A stretch of DNA of 57,822 bases from Pseudomonas sp. A-1. Lineage in GTDB: Bacteria; Pseudomonadota; Gammaproteobacteria; Pseudomonadales; Pseudomonadaceae. The notes below the pieces were generated by a model that worked only from the letters and a program-made list of their open reading frames with translations, did no database searches and was not told the origin of the DNA. The stretch is taken from contig NZ_SSTC01000023.1 in assembly GCF_004801855.1 (NCBI RefSeq), forward strand, positions 1 to 57,822. Reading direction: 5' to 3'. Positions 1-9,495 of this stretch are shown one piece after another. Each line of letters opens with the position of its first letter. Position 1 is the first letter of the stretch. The translations under genes were made by a program, and so were the position numbers.

Positions 1-1
1 G

Positions 2-88
2 CTGGCCCGCGGCCTGGCCGCCGAGCGCGTCGACGCCAAGCCGGGCAGCCCGGCCGCGCGGGTGCTGCTGCGCCGCGCGGCGGGCTGA
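2..88 (+). CDS. 3' end of an unidentified gene (partial)
   Basis: The first bases read in frame 2 as an open stretch of 28 codons rich in Ala, Arg and Leu, ending in TGA at 86-88. Codon use (strong G/C at third positions) fits a genuine high-GC gene cut by the window edge. There is too little sequence to name a family. The following 220 bases to the IclR gene hold no convincing gene. Confidence 0.45.
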   Translation: MARGLAAERVDAKPGSPAARVLLRRAAG

Positions 89-309
89 TACGGTCGCGAG
101 CAGCCGGCGCGACCATTCCTATGGCCATGAGGCTGACGGCCTCCGCGGTCCACGCCGGGCTCATGCGCCTGGCGTTGGCCGATTGCCAGGAGTGTGCAGC
201 GCGCTGATGCCGGGTGCCTTGCGCCAGCGGCGGCTGGGGCGAGGCGCAGTCGCCTGGCCGGCTTGCCGGGGCTCGATTCGCGGATCGGCATCCTCCGCCT
301 TCTGACGCC

Positions 310-1092
310 TCAACCGCCCAGCTCCGCCGAAATCCGTGCCGCCGTCAGCAGCAGCGCCTCGCGAAAGCGCGCCTGCGATTCCGCGCTGTCCATCACCGCA
401 TCCGGGCCGGAGAGGTTTATGGCGGCGACCACTTCGCCGAGGTGGTTGCGGATGCCGGTGGCGATGGCGGTGGAGTAGTCGGAGCGGTGCAGCACCCAGC
501 CGCGCTGGCGGTCGCCGGCGATCAGTTCCTGCAGCTCGGGCAGGGTCTTGGGGGCCGGCGGCGGGTGGTCGTCGAGGCGCACGTGCAGGTACAGCGCGTC
601 GAGTACCGGCGGGGTCAGGCCGGTGAGCAGGATGCGGCCCATGGCGGTGCAGTGGCAGGGCAGGCGCGTGCCGATGGGGATGTTCACCGACAGGCGCTGG
701 GCGGCGAAGGCGCGGTACAGGTACAGGCTGTCGGTGTGCTCGCGGATGCTCAGGTGGCAGGACAGCGAGGTGCGGTCGCGCAGGGCGTTGAGGTGCGGCA
801 GGGCCAGGTCGACCAGGTCGCGGCTGGCCAGGTAGCTGAAGCCGGCGGACACCACCTGCGGGCCGAGTTCCCAGGTGTTCTTGGCGAGCTTGCGCAGGTA
901 GCCCATCTCCTCGAGGGTGTGGACGATGCGGTAGATCGCCGAGACGCTGACGCCGAGGCGCTCGGCGATCTCGCTGGTGCCGAGGGTGCGCTGCTGGGCG
1001 TTGAACATCTGCAGGATGGAGAGGCCGCGCTGCAGGGCGGGGACCATGTAATCGGTGTCGCGGCCGCTGTCGAGGTCTTCGGCGATGGTCAT
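310..1092 (-). CDS. IclR-family transcriptional regulator
   Basis: The 260-residue protein has the usual IclR length and layout: an N-terminal winged helix-turn-helix (about residues 16-75, with the ALQRGLSILQMF entry and SEIAERLGVSVSAIYRIV helix pair) followed by the effector-binding domain, where CHCTAMGRILL and the terminal INLSGP stretch are typical. The ATG at 1092 is preceded by GGAGAA at good spacing. It is transcribed in the same direction as, and lies downstream of, the purU-folD-mgd operon, separated from it by a REP-like palindrome cluster. IclR proteins are local ligand-responsive regulators, so a role in the neighbouring amine operon is plausible but is inference; the ligand is not evident. 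Confidence 0.88.
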   Translation of the reverse strand: MTIAEDLDSGRDTDYMVPALQRGLSILQMFNAQQRTLGTSEIAERLGVSVSAIYRIVHTLEEMGYLRKLAKNTWELGPQVVSAGFSYLASRDLVDLALPHLNALRDRTSLSCHLSIREHTDSLYLYRAFAAQRLSVNIPIGTRLPCHCTAMGRILLTGLTPPVLDALYLHVRLDDHPPPAPKTLPELQELIAGDRQRGWVLHRSDYSTAIATGIRNHLGEVVAAINLSGPDAVMDSAESQARFREALLLTAARISAELGG

Positions 1093-1121
1093 GGTTGTTC
1101 TCCGGGCGGGGGCATTTGATG

Positions 1122-1212
1122 GTTCCCATGCTCCTGCGTGGGAACCCAGGCGCCGGTGTCCGGGGACGCGGAGCGTCCCGGGCGTTGCGCTCCCACGCGT
1201 GAGCGTGGGAGC
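1122..1212. repeat. REP-like composite palindrome, intact copy
   Basis: Three adjacent hairpins: 1122-1145 (7-bp stem GTTCCCA/TGGGAAC on the minus strand around a 10-nt loop CGCAGGAGCA), 1163-1179 (GGGACGC/GCGTCCC) and 1189-1212 (GCTCCCACGC/GCGTGGGAGC). The same three-part arrangement recurs in opposite orientation at 23310-23397, where an IS interrupts the equivalent of the first hairpin. This type of extragenic palindrome is widespread in Pseudomonas. It lies between mgdD and the IclR gene and could protect or terminate the mgd transcript. Confidence 0.8.
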
Positions 1213-1239
1213 GATCAGAGGCGGGGCAGATTTGGCGCC

Positions 1240-1920
1240 TCACAGCAGCGCGTCGATCCCCGCCGGCTTGCCGCCGAACTCGTCCATGGCGTCCAGCAGC
1301 GCGTCCCAGAAGTAGCTCGCCGAGGCGCGGTCGCAGAGGATCTGCAAGCACGGCAGCTCGCCTTCCGGCAGGTTGGCGACGATGACGTTGATGCGCGCCG
1401 CCGAGGTCTGCGCCACCGCACCGACCGGGAAGGCCTCGGCGCGCAGGTCGACGCCGCACAGCTTGGCCATCACCGCGGCGATGTGTTCGCCGGTCAGCAG
1501 CAGCCAGGCGTGGCTGTCCTGGCGCGGCAGCAGGTAGTTGGCCGCTGCGCCGAACTGCCAGGCGGCCTCCTCGGCGGCGATGCGCGCGCCGGCGTCGCGC
1601 AGGCTGCCGAGCAGCAGGTACTCGGTCTGCGACAGGCGCGCCACGTGGCTGCCGTCGGCCTGGGTCAGCGCCCGGTTGGGCGCCTCCGGCAGCGCATAGC
1701 CGCGAACGGTCAGGTACTCGGCGGCCGCGGCGCCGCGAAAGCCGACGCGCGCCAGGTTGGTCAGGTCGAGCAGCGCGCAGCGTTGCAGCTGGGCGCTTTC
1801 GTCGTGCTCGCCGTAGTGGGCGACTATCGAGCTGTCGCCCAGGCGGCCGAGGGTGGCGCCGGCCTGCTGGCGGTACAGCGGGCTGCGTTCGGTGAATTGC
1901 TGGGCTTGCAGTGCGGCCAT
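1240..1920 (-). CDS. mgdD: N-methylglutamate dehydrogenase subunit D (sarcosine oxidase gamma-like)
   Basis: The 226-residue product resembles the small gamma subunit of heterotetrameric sarcosine oxidase (SoxG), a GcvT-like fold; visible features are the LDLTNLARVGFRG stretch and a C-terminal SYFWDALLDAMDEFGG. It is the last gene of the purU-folD-mgdABCD operon, with its ATG at 1918-1920 two bases after the mgdC stop. With gmaS and mgsABC in the same window, the complex more likely oxidises N-methylglutamate than sarcosine. The two enzyme families are close, so the substrate remains an inference from context. A longer open frame to 4419 on this strand is a shadow. Confidence 0.85.
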   Translation of the reverse strand: MAALQAQQFTERSPLYRQQAGATLGRLGDSSIVAHYGEHDESAQLQRCALLDLTNLARVGFRGAAAAEYLTVRGYALPEAPNRALTQADGSHVARLSQTEYLLLGSLRDAGARIAAEEAAWQFGAAANYLLPRQDSHAWLLLTGEHIAAVMAKLCGVDLRAEAFPVGAVAQTSAARINVIVANLPEGELPCLQILCDRASASYFWDALLDAMDEFGGKPAGIDALL

Positions 1921-1922
1921 GA

Positions 1923-4829
1923 TCACAGCTCCTGACGTTGGGTTTCGGGATCGAAGAACGGCAGCTTGACCACCGTCGCCTGCACCATCTGGCCGCCCTC
2001 GACGCGGATCGGGATCTGGCTGCCCGGCGCGCTCTGCGCGGCGGCGCAGTAAGCCAGGCCGATGATCTGGCCGAGGGTGGCGCTGTACTCGCAGGAGGTC
2101 ACGTTGCCGCTGATGTCCGGCCCGTTGAGGACCAGGTGGCCTTCCAGCGGCTTGGTCGAGGTCGCCGGCAGGACGAAGCCGACCAGCTTGCGCTTGAGCG
2201 GCTGCGCCTCGAGGATTTCCACCGAGCGCTTGCCGACGAAGAACGGCTTGCTGCGCGCGATGGCCCAGCCCATGTCGATCTCGGCCGGGTGGGTCATGCC
2301 GTCGGTGTCCTGGCCGATGATCACGTGGCCCTTCTCCAGGCGCAGCAGACGCTGGGTCTCGACGCCGAACGGGCGGATCTCGTCCTTCTCGCCGGCCTGC
2401 ATCAGCGCGTCCCACAGGTACTCGCCGTAGCGCGCCGGTACGTGGATCTCGTAGCCCAGTTCGCCGACGAAGCCGACCCGCAGCAGGCGCGCCGGGATGC
2501 CGGCGACCGTGCCCTGGCGCACGGCCAGGTAGGGGAAGCCCTCGGCGCTGAGGTCGACGTCCTGGCACAGCTTGCGCAGCACGTTGCGCGCGCGCGGCCC
2601 GGCCAGATTGACCGCGGCCAGCGCCGCGGTGACGTTGGTGATGTCGACGTCGAGGCGCCACTGCGCGTTCCACTTGAGCATCTGCTGGTAGATGCGGTCG
2701 ACGCCGCTGGTGGTGGCGCTGACGTAGAAATGGTTGTCGGCGAAGCGCGCGCACACGCCGTCGTCGATCACCACGCCGTGCTCGTTGGTCATCAGCGCGT
2801 AGCGCGAGCGGCCGACCGGCTGCTTGGCGAAGGCGAAGGTGTACAGGCGGTTGAGCAGCTCGGCGGCGTCCGGGCCGCGCACGTCGAGGCCGCCGAGGGT
2901 GGAGACGTCGATGATGCCGACCTTCTCGCGCACGTGGCGCGCTTCGGCCTGCATGCACGCCTCGCGCTCCTCCGGCTTGCCGTAGTAGGCCGGGCGCTGC
3001 CAGACGCCGGCCGGCATCATCTTCGCGCCCAGCTCGACGTGGCGCTGGTGCATGGCGGTCTGCCGGTACGGGTCGAAGCCGCGGCCGGCGACGTGGGCCA
3101 GCTTCTCGGCGACGAACGGCGGGCGTGCGGTGGTCACCCCGGTTTCGCTGACGCTGCGGTTGGTGGCCTGGGCGACCAGGCGCGCGGTGGGCAGCGCCGA
3201 GTGGCGACCCTGCGACGGGCCCATGCCGACGGTGGAGAAGCGCTTGACCAGCTGCACGTCGCGATAGCCGTGGCGGGTGGCGTTGACGATGTCGCGCACC
3301 TGCAGGTCCTCGTCGAAGTCGACGAAGTCCTTGCCGTCCGGGTGCGGGAAGATCGGCCAGTCGTAGTTGACCCGCGGCTCGGCGACGAAGCTGGCCGGCG
3401 CCGCGTCCGCCTGCAGGCCGAGGCTGGCGCAGGCGGCGTTGGCCACCTGGGCGGCTTCGCGCAGCACGTTGTCGAGGGCGTGACGACCGTTGACCGAGCC
3501 GGCCACGCTCAGATTCTGCGGCAGGCCGCTGAGGGTGAAGGCGGCCTGGGCGTCGTCGTAGCTCAGCTTGCCGCCGGCCTGGCAGAGCAACTGGTAGACC
3601 GGCATGTAGCCGGCGGACATGCACAAGAGGTCGCAGTTGAGCTGCATGCCCTTGCCGGCCACCTGGCCCTTGCCGACGATGCGCCGCACGTCGACGCCGC
3701 TGACGTGGCGCATTCCCTTCTCGTGAAGCGCCTCGTACACGGTGCTGCCGCTGTGCAGCGCGACGCCGGCTTTTTTCAGCGTGGCGGCGAGGGCGGCATC
3801 GTCCGGTTGGGTGCGCATGTCGACCAGAGCGGCCACCACCACGCCCGCATCCAGCAGGTCGAGGGCGGCGAGATAACCATCGTCGTTGCCGGTCAGTACC
3901 ACTGCGCGCTGGCCCGGCTTGACCGCGTACAGCTTGATCAGGCGCTGCGCGGCGCTGGCCAGCATCACGCCCGGCAGGTCGTTGTTGCGGAACACCACCG
4001 GCTGGTCGAAGGCGCCGGCGGCGACGATGCACTGTTTCGCGCGCACCTTGTACAGACGGTTGCCCTGGATCACCGGCAGGAAGTTGTCGGTGAACCAGGC
4101 GTTGCAGGTGGCGTCCTTGAGGATGCGGATGTTCGGGTGGTTCTCCACCGCGTCGACCAGCTCGCGGCGCAGCTCGCCGGCGCGCTGGCCCTCGATGTCG
4201 AAGCGTGCCCAGGCCAGGGCGCCGCCCAGGTAGCTCTGCTGTTCGACCAGCAGCACCTTGGCGCCGGCGTTGGCGGCGTGCAGCGCGGCGGTGAGGCCGG
4301 CGGGGCCGGCGCCGACCACGGCGACGTCGACGAACAGGAAGGCCTTGTCGTGGTACTCGGGCTGGAACTGCAGATCCAGCACGCCGAGACCGGCCTTCTT
4401 GCGGATGATCGGCTCCCACACCTTCCAGATGCCCTTGGGCTTGTAGAAGGAGCGGTAGTAGAAGCCGACCGGCATGAACTTGGAGAACTTGCCGAGCAGG
4501 GCGTCGCGGTCGTTGTCCAGCGAACCGGCGAAGTTCTGCCCGGTCACGCTCAGGCCCTCGGCCAGCGGCTGCAGGTCGGCCAGCACGTTGGGTTCGCTGG
4601 GCAGCTGCACCAGGGTGTTGGCGTCCTGGCCGGCCATGGTCAGCGGGCCGCGCGGGCGGTGGTACTTGAACGAGCGCGACAGCAGCCAGCGGCCGTTGGC
4701 GGCCAGGGCGCTGGCGATGCTGTCGCCCGCGAAGCCCTGGTACGGCTTGCCGTCGAAGTCGAAGCGAAGCGGCTGATCGCGGTCGATCAGCAGGCCCATG
4801 GGTGCGGGCAGGCGGCTGTAAGCGGTCAT
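1923..4829 (-). CDS. mgdC: N-methylglutamate dehydrogenase subunit C (sarcosine oxidase alpha-like)
   Basis: The 968-residue protein has the length and domain order of SoxA/MgdC. It starts with an N-terminal 2Fe-2S-like fold without its cysteines (FDGKPYQGFAGDSIASALAANG). A dinucleotide-binding domain with VVGAGPAGLTAA follows at about residues 170-200, then a thioredoxin-reductase-like region. The C-terminal half is GcvT-like and folate-binding (FVGELGYEIHVPARYGEYLWDAL, EKGHVIIGQDTDGMT). In this family the GcvT half captures the oxidised methyl group as 5,10-methylene-THF. The ATG at 4829 overlaps the mgdB stop by four bases (ATGA), showing translational coupling. Sarcosine oxidase is the alternative name; the gmaS/mgs genes in this window favour N-methylglutamate. 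Confidence 0.88.
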   Translation of the reverse strand: MTAYSRLPAPMGLLIDRDQPLRFDFDGKPYQGFAGDSIASALAANGRWLLSRSFKYHRPRGPLTMAGQDANTLVQLPSEPNVLADLQPLAEGLSVTGQNFAGSLDNDRDALLGKFSKFMPVGFYYRSFYKPKGIWKVWEPIIRKKAGLGVLDLQFQPEYHDKAFLFVDVAVVGAGPAGLTAALHAANAGAKVLLVEQQSYLGGALAWARFDIEGQRAGELRRELVDAVENHPNIRILKDATCNAWFTDNFLPVIQGNRLYKVRAKQCIVAAGAFDQPVVFRNNDLPGVMLASAAQRLIKLYAVKPGQRAVVLTGNDDGYLAALDLLDAGVVVAALVDMRTQPDDAALAATLKKAGVALHSGSTVYEALHEKGMRHVSGVDVRRIVGKGQVAGKGMQLNCDLLCMSAGYMPVYQLLCQAGGKLSYDDAQAAFTLSGLPQNLSVAGSVNGRHALDNVLREAAQVANAACASLGLQADAAPASFVAEPRVNYDWPIFPHPDGKDFVDFDEDLQVRDIVNATRHGYRDVQLVKRFSTVGMGPSQGRHSALPTARLVAQATNRSVSETGVTTARPPFVAEKLAHVAGRGFDPYRQTAMHQRHVELGAKMMPAGVWQRPAYYGKPEEREACMQAEARHVREKVGIIDVSTLGGLDVRGPDAAELLNRLYTFAFAKQPVGRSRYALMTNEHGVVIDDGVCARFADNHFYVSATTSGVDRIYQQMLKWNAQWRLDVDITNVTAALAAVNLAGPRARNVLRKLCQDVDLSAEGFPYLAVRQGTVAGIPARLLRVGFVGELGYEIHVPARYGEYLWDALMQAGEKDEIRPFGVETQRLLRLEKGHVIIGQDTDGMTHPAEIDMGWAIARSKPFFVGKRSVEILEAQPLKRKLVGFVLPATSTKPLEGHLVLNGPDISGNVTSCEYSATLGQIIGLAYCAAAQSAPGSQIPIRVEGGQMVQATVVKLPFFDPETQRQEL

Positions 4830-5134
4830 GCGACGACCTCCTGGGGCTTGGCGGGCGCGGCGAAGTCGACCCGGCTGGTGAAGATTTCCTTGGGATCGAA
4901 GGTGCGCACGATCTCGTCGGTGACGGTGTGGCGTTCGGCGAGGAACCAGTAGCTGGAGGCGTTGTGCATCCACCACTCGACCACCAGGCCGGCGCGGTTG
5001 TCGCTGTTGAACACGTAGTCGGCCCACTCGGCGTCGCTGCAGGTGGCCGGGTCGGGCATCTGCTTGAATTCGCCGCCGTAGGTGAATTCGCTGATGTTGC
5101 GCGGACCGTTCAGGGGGCAGGGCATGATCTTCAT
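4826..5134 (-). CDS. mgdB: N-methylglutamate dehydrogenase subunit B (sarcosine oxidase delta-like)
   Basis: A 102-residue subunit matching SoxD in size and order. The N-terminus reads CPLNGPRNISEFTYGG, where classical SoxD has a Cys-x-x-Cys zinc ligand pair; here the second Cys is Asn. Loss of this pair is consistent with an Mgd-type rather than Sox-type delta subunit, though that distinction is from memory of the families and needs alignment. A CSDAEW segment and a tryptophan-rich VVEWWMHNASSYWFLAER segment follow. It is coupled to mgdC by a 4-bp overlap and starts 10 bases after mgdA. Confidence 0.85.
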   Translation of the reverse strand: MKIMPCPLNGPRNISEFTYGGEFKQMPDPATCSDAEWADYVFNSDNRAGLVVEWWMHNASSYWFLAERHTVTDEIVRTFDPKEIFTSRVDFAAPAKPQEVVA

Positions 5135-5144
5135 CGCGGGTTCC

Positions 5145-6386
5145 TCAGTGGCTGGCGGCGGTGGCGCCCATTTCGTTGACCTGCTGGAAGGTCGAGAAAC
5201 GCTCCAGGGCGAAGGGTGCGATCAGCTCCGGCGTCCTGCCGCCGCTGGCCACCAGTTCGGCCATGGTCTTGCCGCAGATCGGCGTCGACTTGAAGCCCCA
5301 GGTGCCCCAGCCGGCGTCGAGGTAGTAGTTGTCGATGGGCGAGCGGCCCATGATCGGGCTGTAGTCCGGGGTCATGTCGGTGGTGCCCGCCCACTGGCGC
5401 ATCAGCCTGGCGTTGGCCAGGAACGGGAACATCTCGATGGCGTGGGCCAGCAGGCTTTCCTTGAGGTCGAGGGTCGAGCGGGTGTTGTACAGCGGATAGG
5501 GGTCGGAACCGCCGCCGAACACCACCTCGCCGCGGCCGGTCTGCTGCACGTAGCAGTGCAGCGCCGACGAGCTGACCAGCGGGTCGAGGAACGGCTTGAA
5601 CGGTTGGGTGACCATCGCCTGCAGCGGGTAGCTGTGGATCGGCGCGCGGATGCCCAGCTTGTTGAGCAGCAGCGAGCTGTGTCCGGCGATGGCCTGCACC
5701 GCGCAGCCGCATTTCACGGTGCCGCGGTTGGTCTTCACCGCCGTGACCTTGCCGTGCTCGACCACGAAGTCCTGCACCTCGGTGAGCTGGTGGATCTCCA
5801 CGCCGCGCTTGGCCGCCTGCTTGGCGTAGCCCCAGGCCACCGCGTCGTGGCGCGCGGTGGCGCCGTCGATGTGCCACAGACCGGCGAGCACCGGCAGGTG
5901 GCCGGGGTCGAGGTTGAGAGTCGGCACCAGCTCGCGGATCTGCTGGCGGTCGATCATCTCGGTGCGGCCGCCGAAGTGCTTGTTCACCTCGGCGCGCTGA
6001 CGGAAGGCGCGCACCGTGGCGTCGGTGTGCGCCAGGGTCAGCTGGCCGCGCTCGGAGTACATGATGTTGAAGTCGAACTCGTTGGACAGCTCCTTGAACA
6101 GCCGCACCGACTCGGCGTAGAACTTCACGCCTTCCGAGGTGAGGTAGTTGGAGCGGATCACCGCGGTGTTGCGCGCGGTGTTGCCGCCGCCCAGGTAGGC
6201 CTTCTCCAGCACCGCCACGTTGGTGATGCCGTGGTACTTGGCCAGGTAGTAGGCGGTGGCCAGGCCGTGGCCGCCACCGCCGATGATCACCACGTCGTAG
6301 GACGACTTCAGTTCCTTCGGCGCCGGCAGATCGACATCCACCGGGTAGTCCGAAGACAGGCCGTATTTCAGCAGGCTGAACGGCAT
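5145..6386 (-). CDS. mgdA: N-methylglutamate dehydrogenase subunit A (sarcosine oxidase beta-like)
   Basis: The 413-residue flavoprotein of the DAO/SoxB family carries an N-terminal FAD-binding Rossmann motif, [16 protein letters not shown] (about residues 34-49), followed by [21 protein letters not shown], which is typical of SoxB/MgdA. The C-terminus has [24 protein letters not shown], the second FAD contact. It oxidises the N-methyl group in the four-subunit complex, and the C1 unit then passes to THF on MgdC. Its start overlaps the folD 3' end by 19 bases. Downstream genes follow without promoter-sized gaps. Confidence 0.9.
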   Translation of the reverse strand: MPFSLLKYGLSSDYPVDVDLPAPKELKSSYDVVIIGGGGHGLATAYYLAKYHGITNVAVLEKAYLGGGNTARNTAVIRSNYLTSEGVKFYAESVRLFKELSNEFDFNIMYSERGQLTLAHTDATVRAFRQRAEVNKHFGGRTEMIDRQQIRELVPTLNLDPGHLPVLAGLWHIDGATARHDAVAWGYAKQAAKRGVEIHQLTEVQDFVVEHGKVTAVKTNRGTVKCGCAVQAIAGHSSLLLNKLGIRAPIHSYPLQAMVTQPFKPFLDPLVSSSALHCYVQQTGRGEVVFGGGSDPYPLYNTRSTLDLKESLLAHAIEMFPFLANARLMRQWAGTTDMTPDYSPIMGRSPIDNYYLDAGWGTWGFKSTPICGKTMAELVASGGRTPELIAPFALERFSTFQQVNEMGATAASH

Positions 6387-7285
6387 GTGGCCTCCTCACC
6401 GGCCGCAGGGGCCGCATGCTTGGGTTGTTGCTGGCGCGCCGCGGTCACGGTGTTCTGCATCAGCAGGGCGATGGTCATCGGCCCGACGCCGCCGGGCACC
6501 GGGGTGATCGCCGCGGTCAGCGGCTGCACGCTGGCGAAGTCGACGTCGCCGACCAGGCGGCTCTTGCCGTCTTCCTCGATGCGGTTGATGCCGACGTCGA
6601 TCACCACCGCGCCGGGCTTGATCCACTCGGCGTCGATCATCCGCGGCCGGCCGACCGCGGCGACCACGATGTCGGCCTTGCGGCACAGCGCCTGCGGGTT
6701 CTGGCTGCGCGAGTGCAGCACCGTCACCGTGCAGTCGGCGGCCAGCAGCAGGGCGGCCATCGGCTTGCCGACGATGTTCGAGCGACCGATCACCACCGCG
6801 TGCTTGCCGGACAGGTCGCCTAGGGTGTCGTGCAGCAGGCGCATGCAGCCGGCCGGGGTGCACGGCACCAGCACCTCGCGGCCCTGGCTGAGGCCGCCGA
6901 CGTTCTCGCTGTGGAAGCCGTCGACGTCCTTGGTCGGGTCGATGGCCTGCAGCACCGCGGTCTCGTCGATGTGTTTGGGCAGCGGCAGCTGTACCAGGAT
7001 GCCGTGCACCGAGGCGTCGCCATTCAGCTCGGCGACCAGCGCCAGCACCTCGGCAGCGCCTGCTTCGGCCGGCAGGCGGTACTCGAGGGAGCGGATACCC
7101 GCCTCGCCGGCGCGCAGCACCTTGTTGCGCACGTAGACGTGGCTGGCCGGATCGTCGCCGACCAGCACCACCGCCAGCGCCGGCTCGATGCCCCGGGCCT
7201 TGAGGGTGATGACATCGGCGGTCACTTCGGCGAGGACCTGGGCGGCGACGGCCTTGCCGTCGATCAGTTGGCCGGGCGTGCTCAT
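6368..7285 (-). CDS. folD: Methylene-THF dehydrogenase / methenyl-THF cyclohydrolase
   Basis: The 305-residue protein has the FolD catalytic pair Tyr51/Lys55 in HVYVRNKV, the substrate motif [10 protein letters not shown], the NADP site [12 protein letters not shown] and the C-terminal [16 protein letters not shown]. It converts methylene-THF made by MgdABCD, DmmD and Tdm into 10-formyl-THF. It is slightly longer than the usual ~285 residues because of a roughly 20-residue C-terminal tail that overlaps mgdA. The ATG at 7285 overlaps the purU stop by four bases. Its place inside an amine operon suggests a pathway-dedicated copy additional to a housekeeping folD. Confidence 0.95.
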   Translation of the reverse strand: MSTPGQLIDGKAVAAQVLAEVTADVITLKARGIEPALAVVLVGDDPASHVYVRNKVLRAGEAGIRSLEYRLPAEAGAAEVLALVAELNGDASVHGILVQLPLPKHIDETAVLQAIDPTKDVDGFHSENVGGLSQGREVLVPCTPAGCMRLLHDTLGDLSGKHAVVIGRSNIVGKPMAALLLAADCTVTVLHSRSQNPQALCRKADIVVAAVGRPRMIDAEWIKPGAVVIDVGINRIEEDGKSRLVGDVDFASVQPLTAAITPVPGGVGPMTIALLMQNTVTAARQQQPKHAAPAAGEEATCRSAC

Positions 7286-8148
7286 CGGAAGATCACCGTC
7301 TTGTCGTGGTTGAGGAACACGCGGTGCTCCAGGTGGTACTTGACCGCCTTGGACAGGGCCACGGTCTCGGTGTCGCGGCCGACGGCGACCAGGTCGTCCG
7401 GTGCGTAGTTGTGGTCCACGCGCTGCACTTCTTGCTCGATGATCGGGCCCTCGTCGAGGTCGGCGGTGACGTAGTGGGCGGTGGCGCCGATCAGCTTCAC
7501 GCCGCGCTCGAAGGCCTGGTGGTAGGGCTTGGCGCCCTTGAAGCCGGGCAGGAACGAGTGGTGGATGTTGATGGCGCGGCCCGAAAGTTGCTTGCACAGA
7601 TCGTCGGAGAGGATCTGCATGTAGCGCGCCAGCACCACCAGTTCGGTCCTGGTCTCGTCGACGATCTTCATCAGCTCGGCTTCCTGCTGGGCCTTGGTGT
7701 CCCTGGTCACCGGCAGGTAGATGAAGCGGATGCCCTCGCGCTCGGCCATCGGCCGCAGGTCGAGGTGGTTGGAAACCACGGCGGTGATCTGCATGTGCAG
7801 CTCGCCCTTCTGGTGGCGATACAGCAGGTCGGACAGGCAGTGGTCGAACTTGCTGACCATCAGCAGCACGCGCATCGGCTGGCTGGCGTCGTGCAGCTCC
7901 CAGTTCATGGCGAACTTGCCGGCCACGTCGACGAAGCCCTGCTCGATCACCGCGATATCGCCCTTGAGGCCGGCATTGAAGCGGAACACCGCACGCATGA
8001 AGAAGGTGCCGCTGACCTCGTCGTCGAACTGCGCCATCTCGCTGATGTAGCAGCCATGGTCGGCGAGGAAGGTGGTCACCGCGGCGACGATGCCGGAGGT
8101 CGCCGGGCAGCTGATCTTGATCACGTACTGGTTCGGAGCGTGTTGCAT
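7282..8148 (-). CDS. purU: Formyltetrahydrofolate deformylase
   Basis: The 288-residue protein has an N-terminal ACT domain (about residues 8-85) and a formyltransferase-type hydrolase domain with the catalytic stretch [18 protein letters not shown] and the aspartate of [11 protein letters not shown]. It releases formate and free THF from 10-formyl-THF, closing the C1 branch of methylamine oxidation. It is the first gene of the operon purU-folD-mgdABCD. The 17-bp dyad at 8238-8254 lies 90 bases upstream of its ATG. Confidence 0.95.
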   Translation of the reverse strand: MQHAPNQYVIKISCPATSGIVAAVTTFLADHGCYISEMAQFDDEVSGTFFMRAVFRFNAGLKGDIAVIEQGFVDVAGKFAMNWELHDASQPMRVLLMVSKFDHCLSDLLYRHQKGELHMQITAVVSNHLDLRPMAEREGIRFIYLPVTRDTKAQQEAELMKIVDETRTELVVLARYMQILSDDLCKQLSGRAINIHHSFLPGFKGAKPYHQAFERGVKLIGATAHYVTADLDEGPIIEQEVQRVDHNYAPDDLVAVGRDTETVALSKAVKYHLEHRVFLNHDKTVIFR

Positions 8149-8237
8149 GTCGAGTCCTCGGGGTATGGAGGCAGCGGTTGCAAAGCGAAAAGTTCGTCGG
8201 TGAAGCCCGATTTCATTCCTGAATATTTTTGACTGCT

Positions 8238-8254
8238 GGGAATATATTTTTCTC
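8238..8254. promoter_or_regulatory. Candidate shared operator (GNGAA-N7-TTCYC), purU copy
   Basis: The site reads GGGAATATATTTTTCTC, an imperfect dyad GGGAA...TTCTC with an AT-only spacer. Dyads of the same form and spacing lie upstream of gmaS (two), dmmA and tmm. The common outer arms across four methylamine units suggest one regulator. Which protein binds is unknown. Confidence 0.5.
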
Positions 8255-8450
8255 TGTGGTGTTTTTATAAGCGAAGGTGGATGGGGCCGTCCATAGCTGC
8301 TGTGAAATTTTTTATCTTGATGGGAATTTTATTCGAGAGGCCTGCCGGCCCTGCCAGGAGTGCGCGGGGCAAGCAAAGTCGGGTGGAGACGAGGCGGGGA
8401 AGGGGACGCGGCCAGGGCAGGCGCAGCAACGGCTGGCGCAGCAACGGCAA

Positions 8451-8470
8451 GGAGCGAATGAATTCGCTCC
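8451..8470. repeat. REP-type hairpin
   Basis: An 8-bp perfect stem (GGAGCGAA/TTCGCTCC) around a TGAA loop. The same core (GCGAATGAATTCGC) occurs twice at 30523-30605, so it belongs to a dispersed extragenic palindrome family. Confidence 0.65.
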
Positions 8471-8549
8471 GGCAGGGGAGGGCAGATGTTCTGTCGTGCG
8501 TGGGGTTACCGGGTCGGCCTCATGCGCCAGCCCTGGGCGAGCAGCGGGA

Positions 8550-9470
8550 TCAGCGCCGCTGCAACTCCCCCGCCACCTGCTGGATCTGCTGGCGCAGCCA
8601 GCGGCGCAGGCGGTCGGCGTCGGTGCGTTCGTGCCAGATCTGCATCAGCTCGACGCGCGGCAGCTCGATGGGCAGCGGATGGATGACCAGCTCGGGATCG
8701 CGCTCGGCGGCTTCCTCGGCGATGGGGCGCAGGCAGGTGAGCAGCAGGTCGGTGCCGCGGATCAGCCGGGTGGGGGCGATGAAGCTGGACAGTCCGGCGG
8801 CCACCCGGCGCTGCAGGCCGCGCGCTTCCAGGGCGCGGTCGACCACGCCGTGCAGGTCGCCGGTCAGGGTGGTCAGCAGGTGTTCGCAGGCGACGAAGGC
8901 GGCCAGGTCGAGACCGCCGGCCAGCCGGGTGTTGTGCCTGGAGGCCAGCACCACGAAGTCCTCGCCGAACAGGCGCTGCTGACGGAAGGTGTCCGGCAGG
9001 TTGGCGTAGAAGCCGGCGATGGCCAGGTCGCAGGTGCCCTTCTCCAGCTCCTCGCGCGGCAGCTGGCCGCGGGTGTTGTGGGTGATCAGCACCAGGTTGG
9101 GCGCCTGGGCGCGCAGCTGCGGCAGCAGGCGCGGCAGCAGGGTCTGCTCGATGAAGTCGGTGGTGTACAGGTGGATGCGCTCGGCGCGGGCGAGGAAGTC
9201 GCGGCCCGCGCAGTGGTCGTAGAACGCCTCCAGTTCGCCGACCAGGCGCTGCACGGTCGGCGCCAGCTCGTGGGCGCGCGGCGTCGGCGTCAGCCCGCGC
9301 GGCGCACGCACGAACAGCGGGTCGCCGAACTCGTGGCGCAGCTTGTTCAGCTTGTGGCTCAGTGCCGGCTGGCTGAGCGCCATGCGCGCCGCGGCCAGCG
9401 AGGCGTTGCGCTCCTGGTAGAGCACGTGGAAGGCCAGCAGCAGGTTGAGGTCCTTGTTGGCGATATTCAT
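8550..9470 (-). CDS. LysR-family transcriptional regulator
   Basis: The 306-residue protein has a typical LysR N-terminal HTH (about residues 8-66, NLLLAFHVLYQERNASLAAARMALSQPALSHKL) and a NodD/PcpR-like effector domain. It is transcribed away from the DJ-1/PfpI gene at 9578, with a 107-bp shared intergenic region holding a dyad at 9496-9509. LysR regulators usually control the divergent neighbour, so regulation of the DJ-1 and possibly xenA genes is a reasonable inference. Confidence 0.9.
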   Translation of the reverse strand: MNIANKDLNLLLAFHVLYQERNASLAAARMALSQPALSHKLNKLRHEFGDPLFVRAPRGLTPTPRAHELAPTVQRLVGELEAFYDHCAGRDFLARAERIHLYTTDFIEQTLLPRLLPQLRAQAPNLVLITHNTRGQLPREELEKGTCDLAIAGFYANLPDTFRQQRLFGEDFVVLASRHNTRLAGGLDLAAFVACEHLLTTLTGDLHGVVDRALEARGLQRRVAAGLSSFIAPTRLIRGTDLLLTCLRPIAEEAAERDPELVIHPLPIELPRVELMQIWHERTDADRLRRWLRQQIQQVAGELQRR

Positions 9471-9495
9471 TTATTGAATACCTCGGATCGAAGCT

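Larger units (their letters stand above)
8149..8549. other. Intergenic region with AT-rich promoter segment
   Basis: There is no gene here. The part next to purU (about 8215-8345) is strikingly AT-rich against the high-GC background and contains the shared 17-bp dyad, so it is the likely promoter region of the purU-folD-mgd operon. The LysR-proximal part is GC-rich and carries the REP-type hairpin at 8451-8470. Confidence 0.6.

Noticed and set aside
1923-5027. Extended open frame through mgdC and mgdB
   Set aside because: The true start at 4829 has the ATGA overlap and family N-terminus; the extension is a shadow of mgdB.
1240-6386. Sarcosine oxidase soxBDAG of glycine betaine catabolism
   Set aside because: No glyA, gbcAB or dgcAB in the window, whereas gmaS and mgsABC are; N-methylglutamate dehydrogenase fits better, though not proven.
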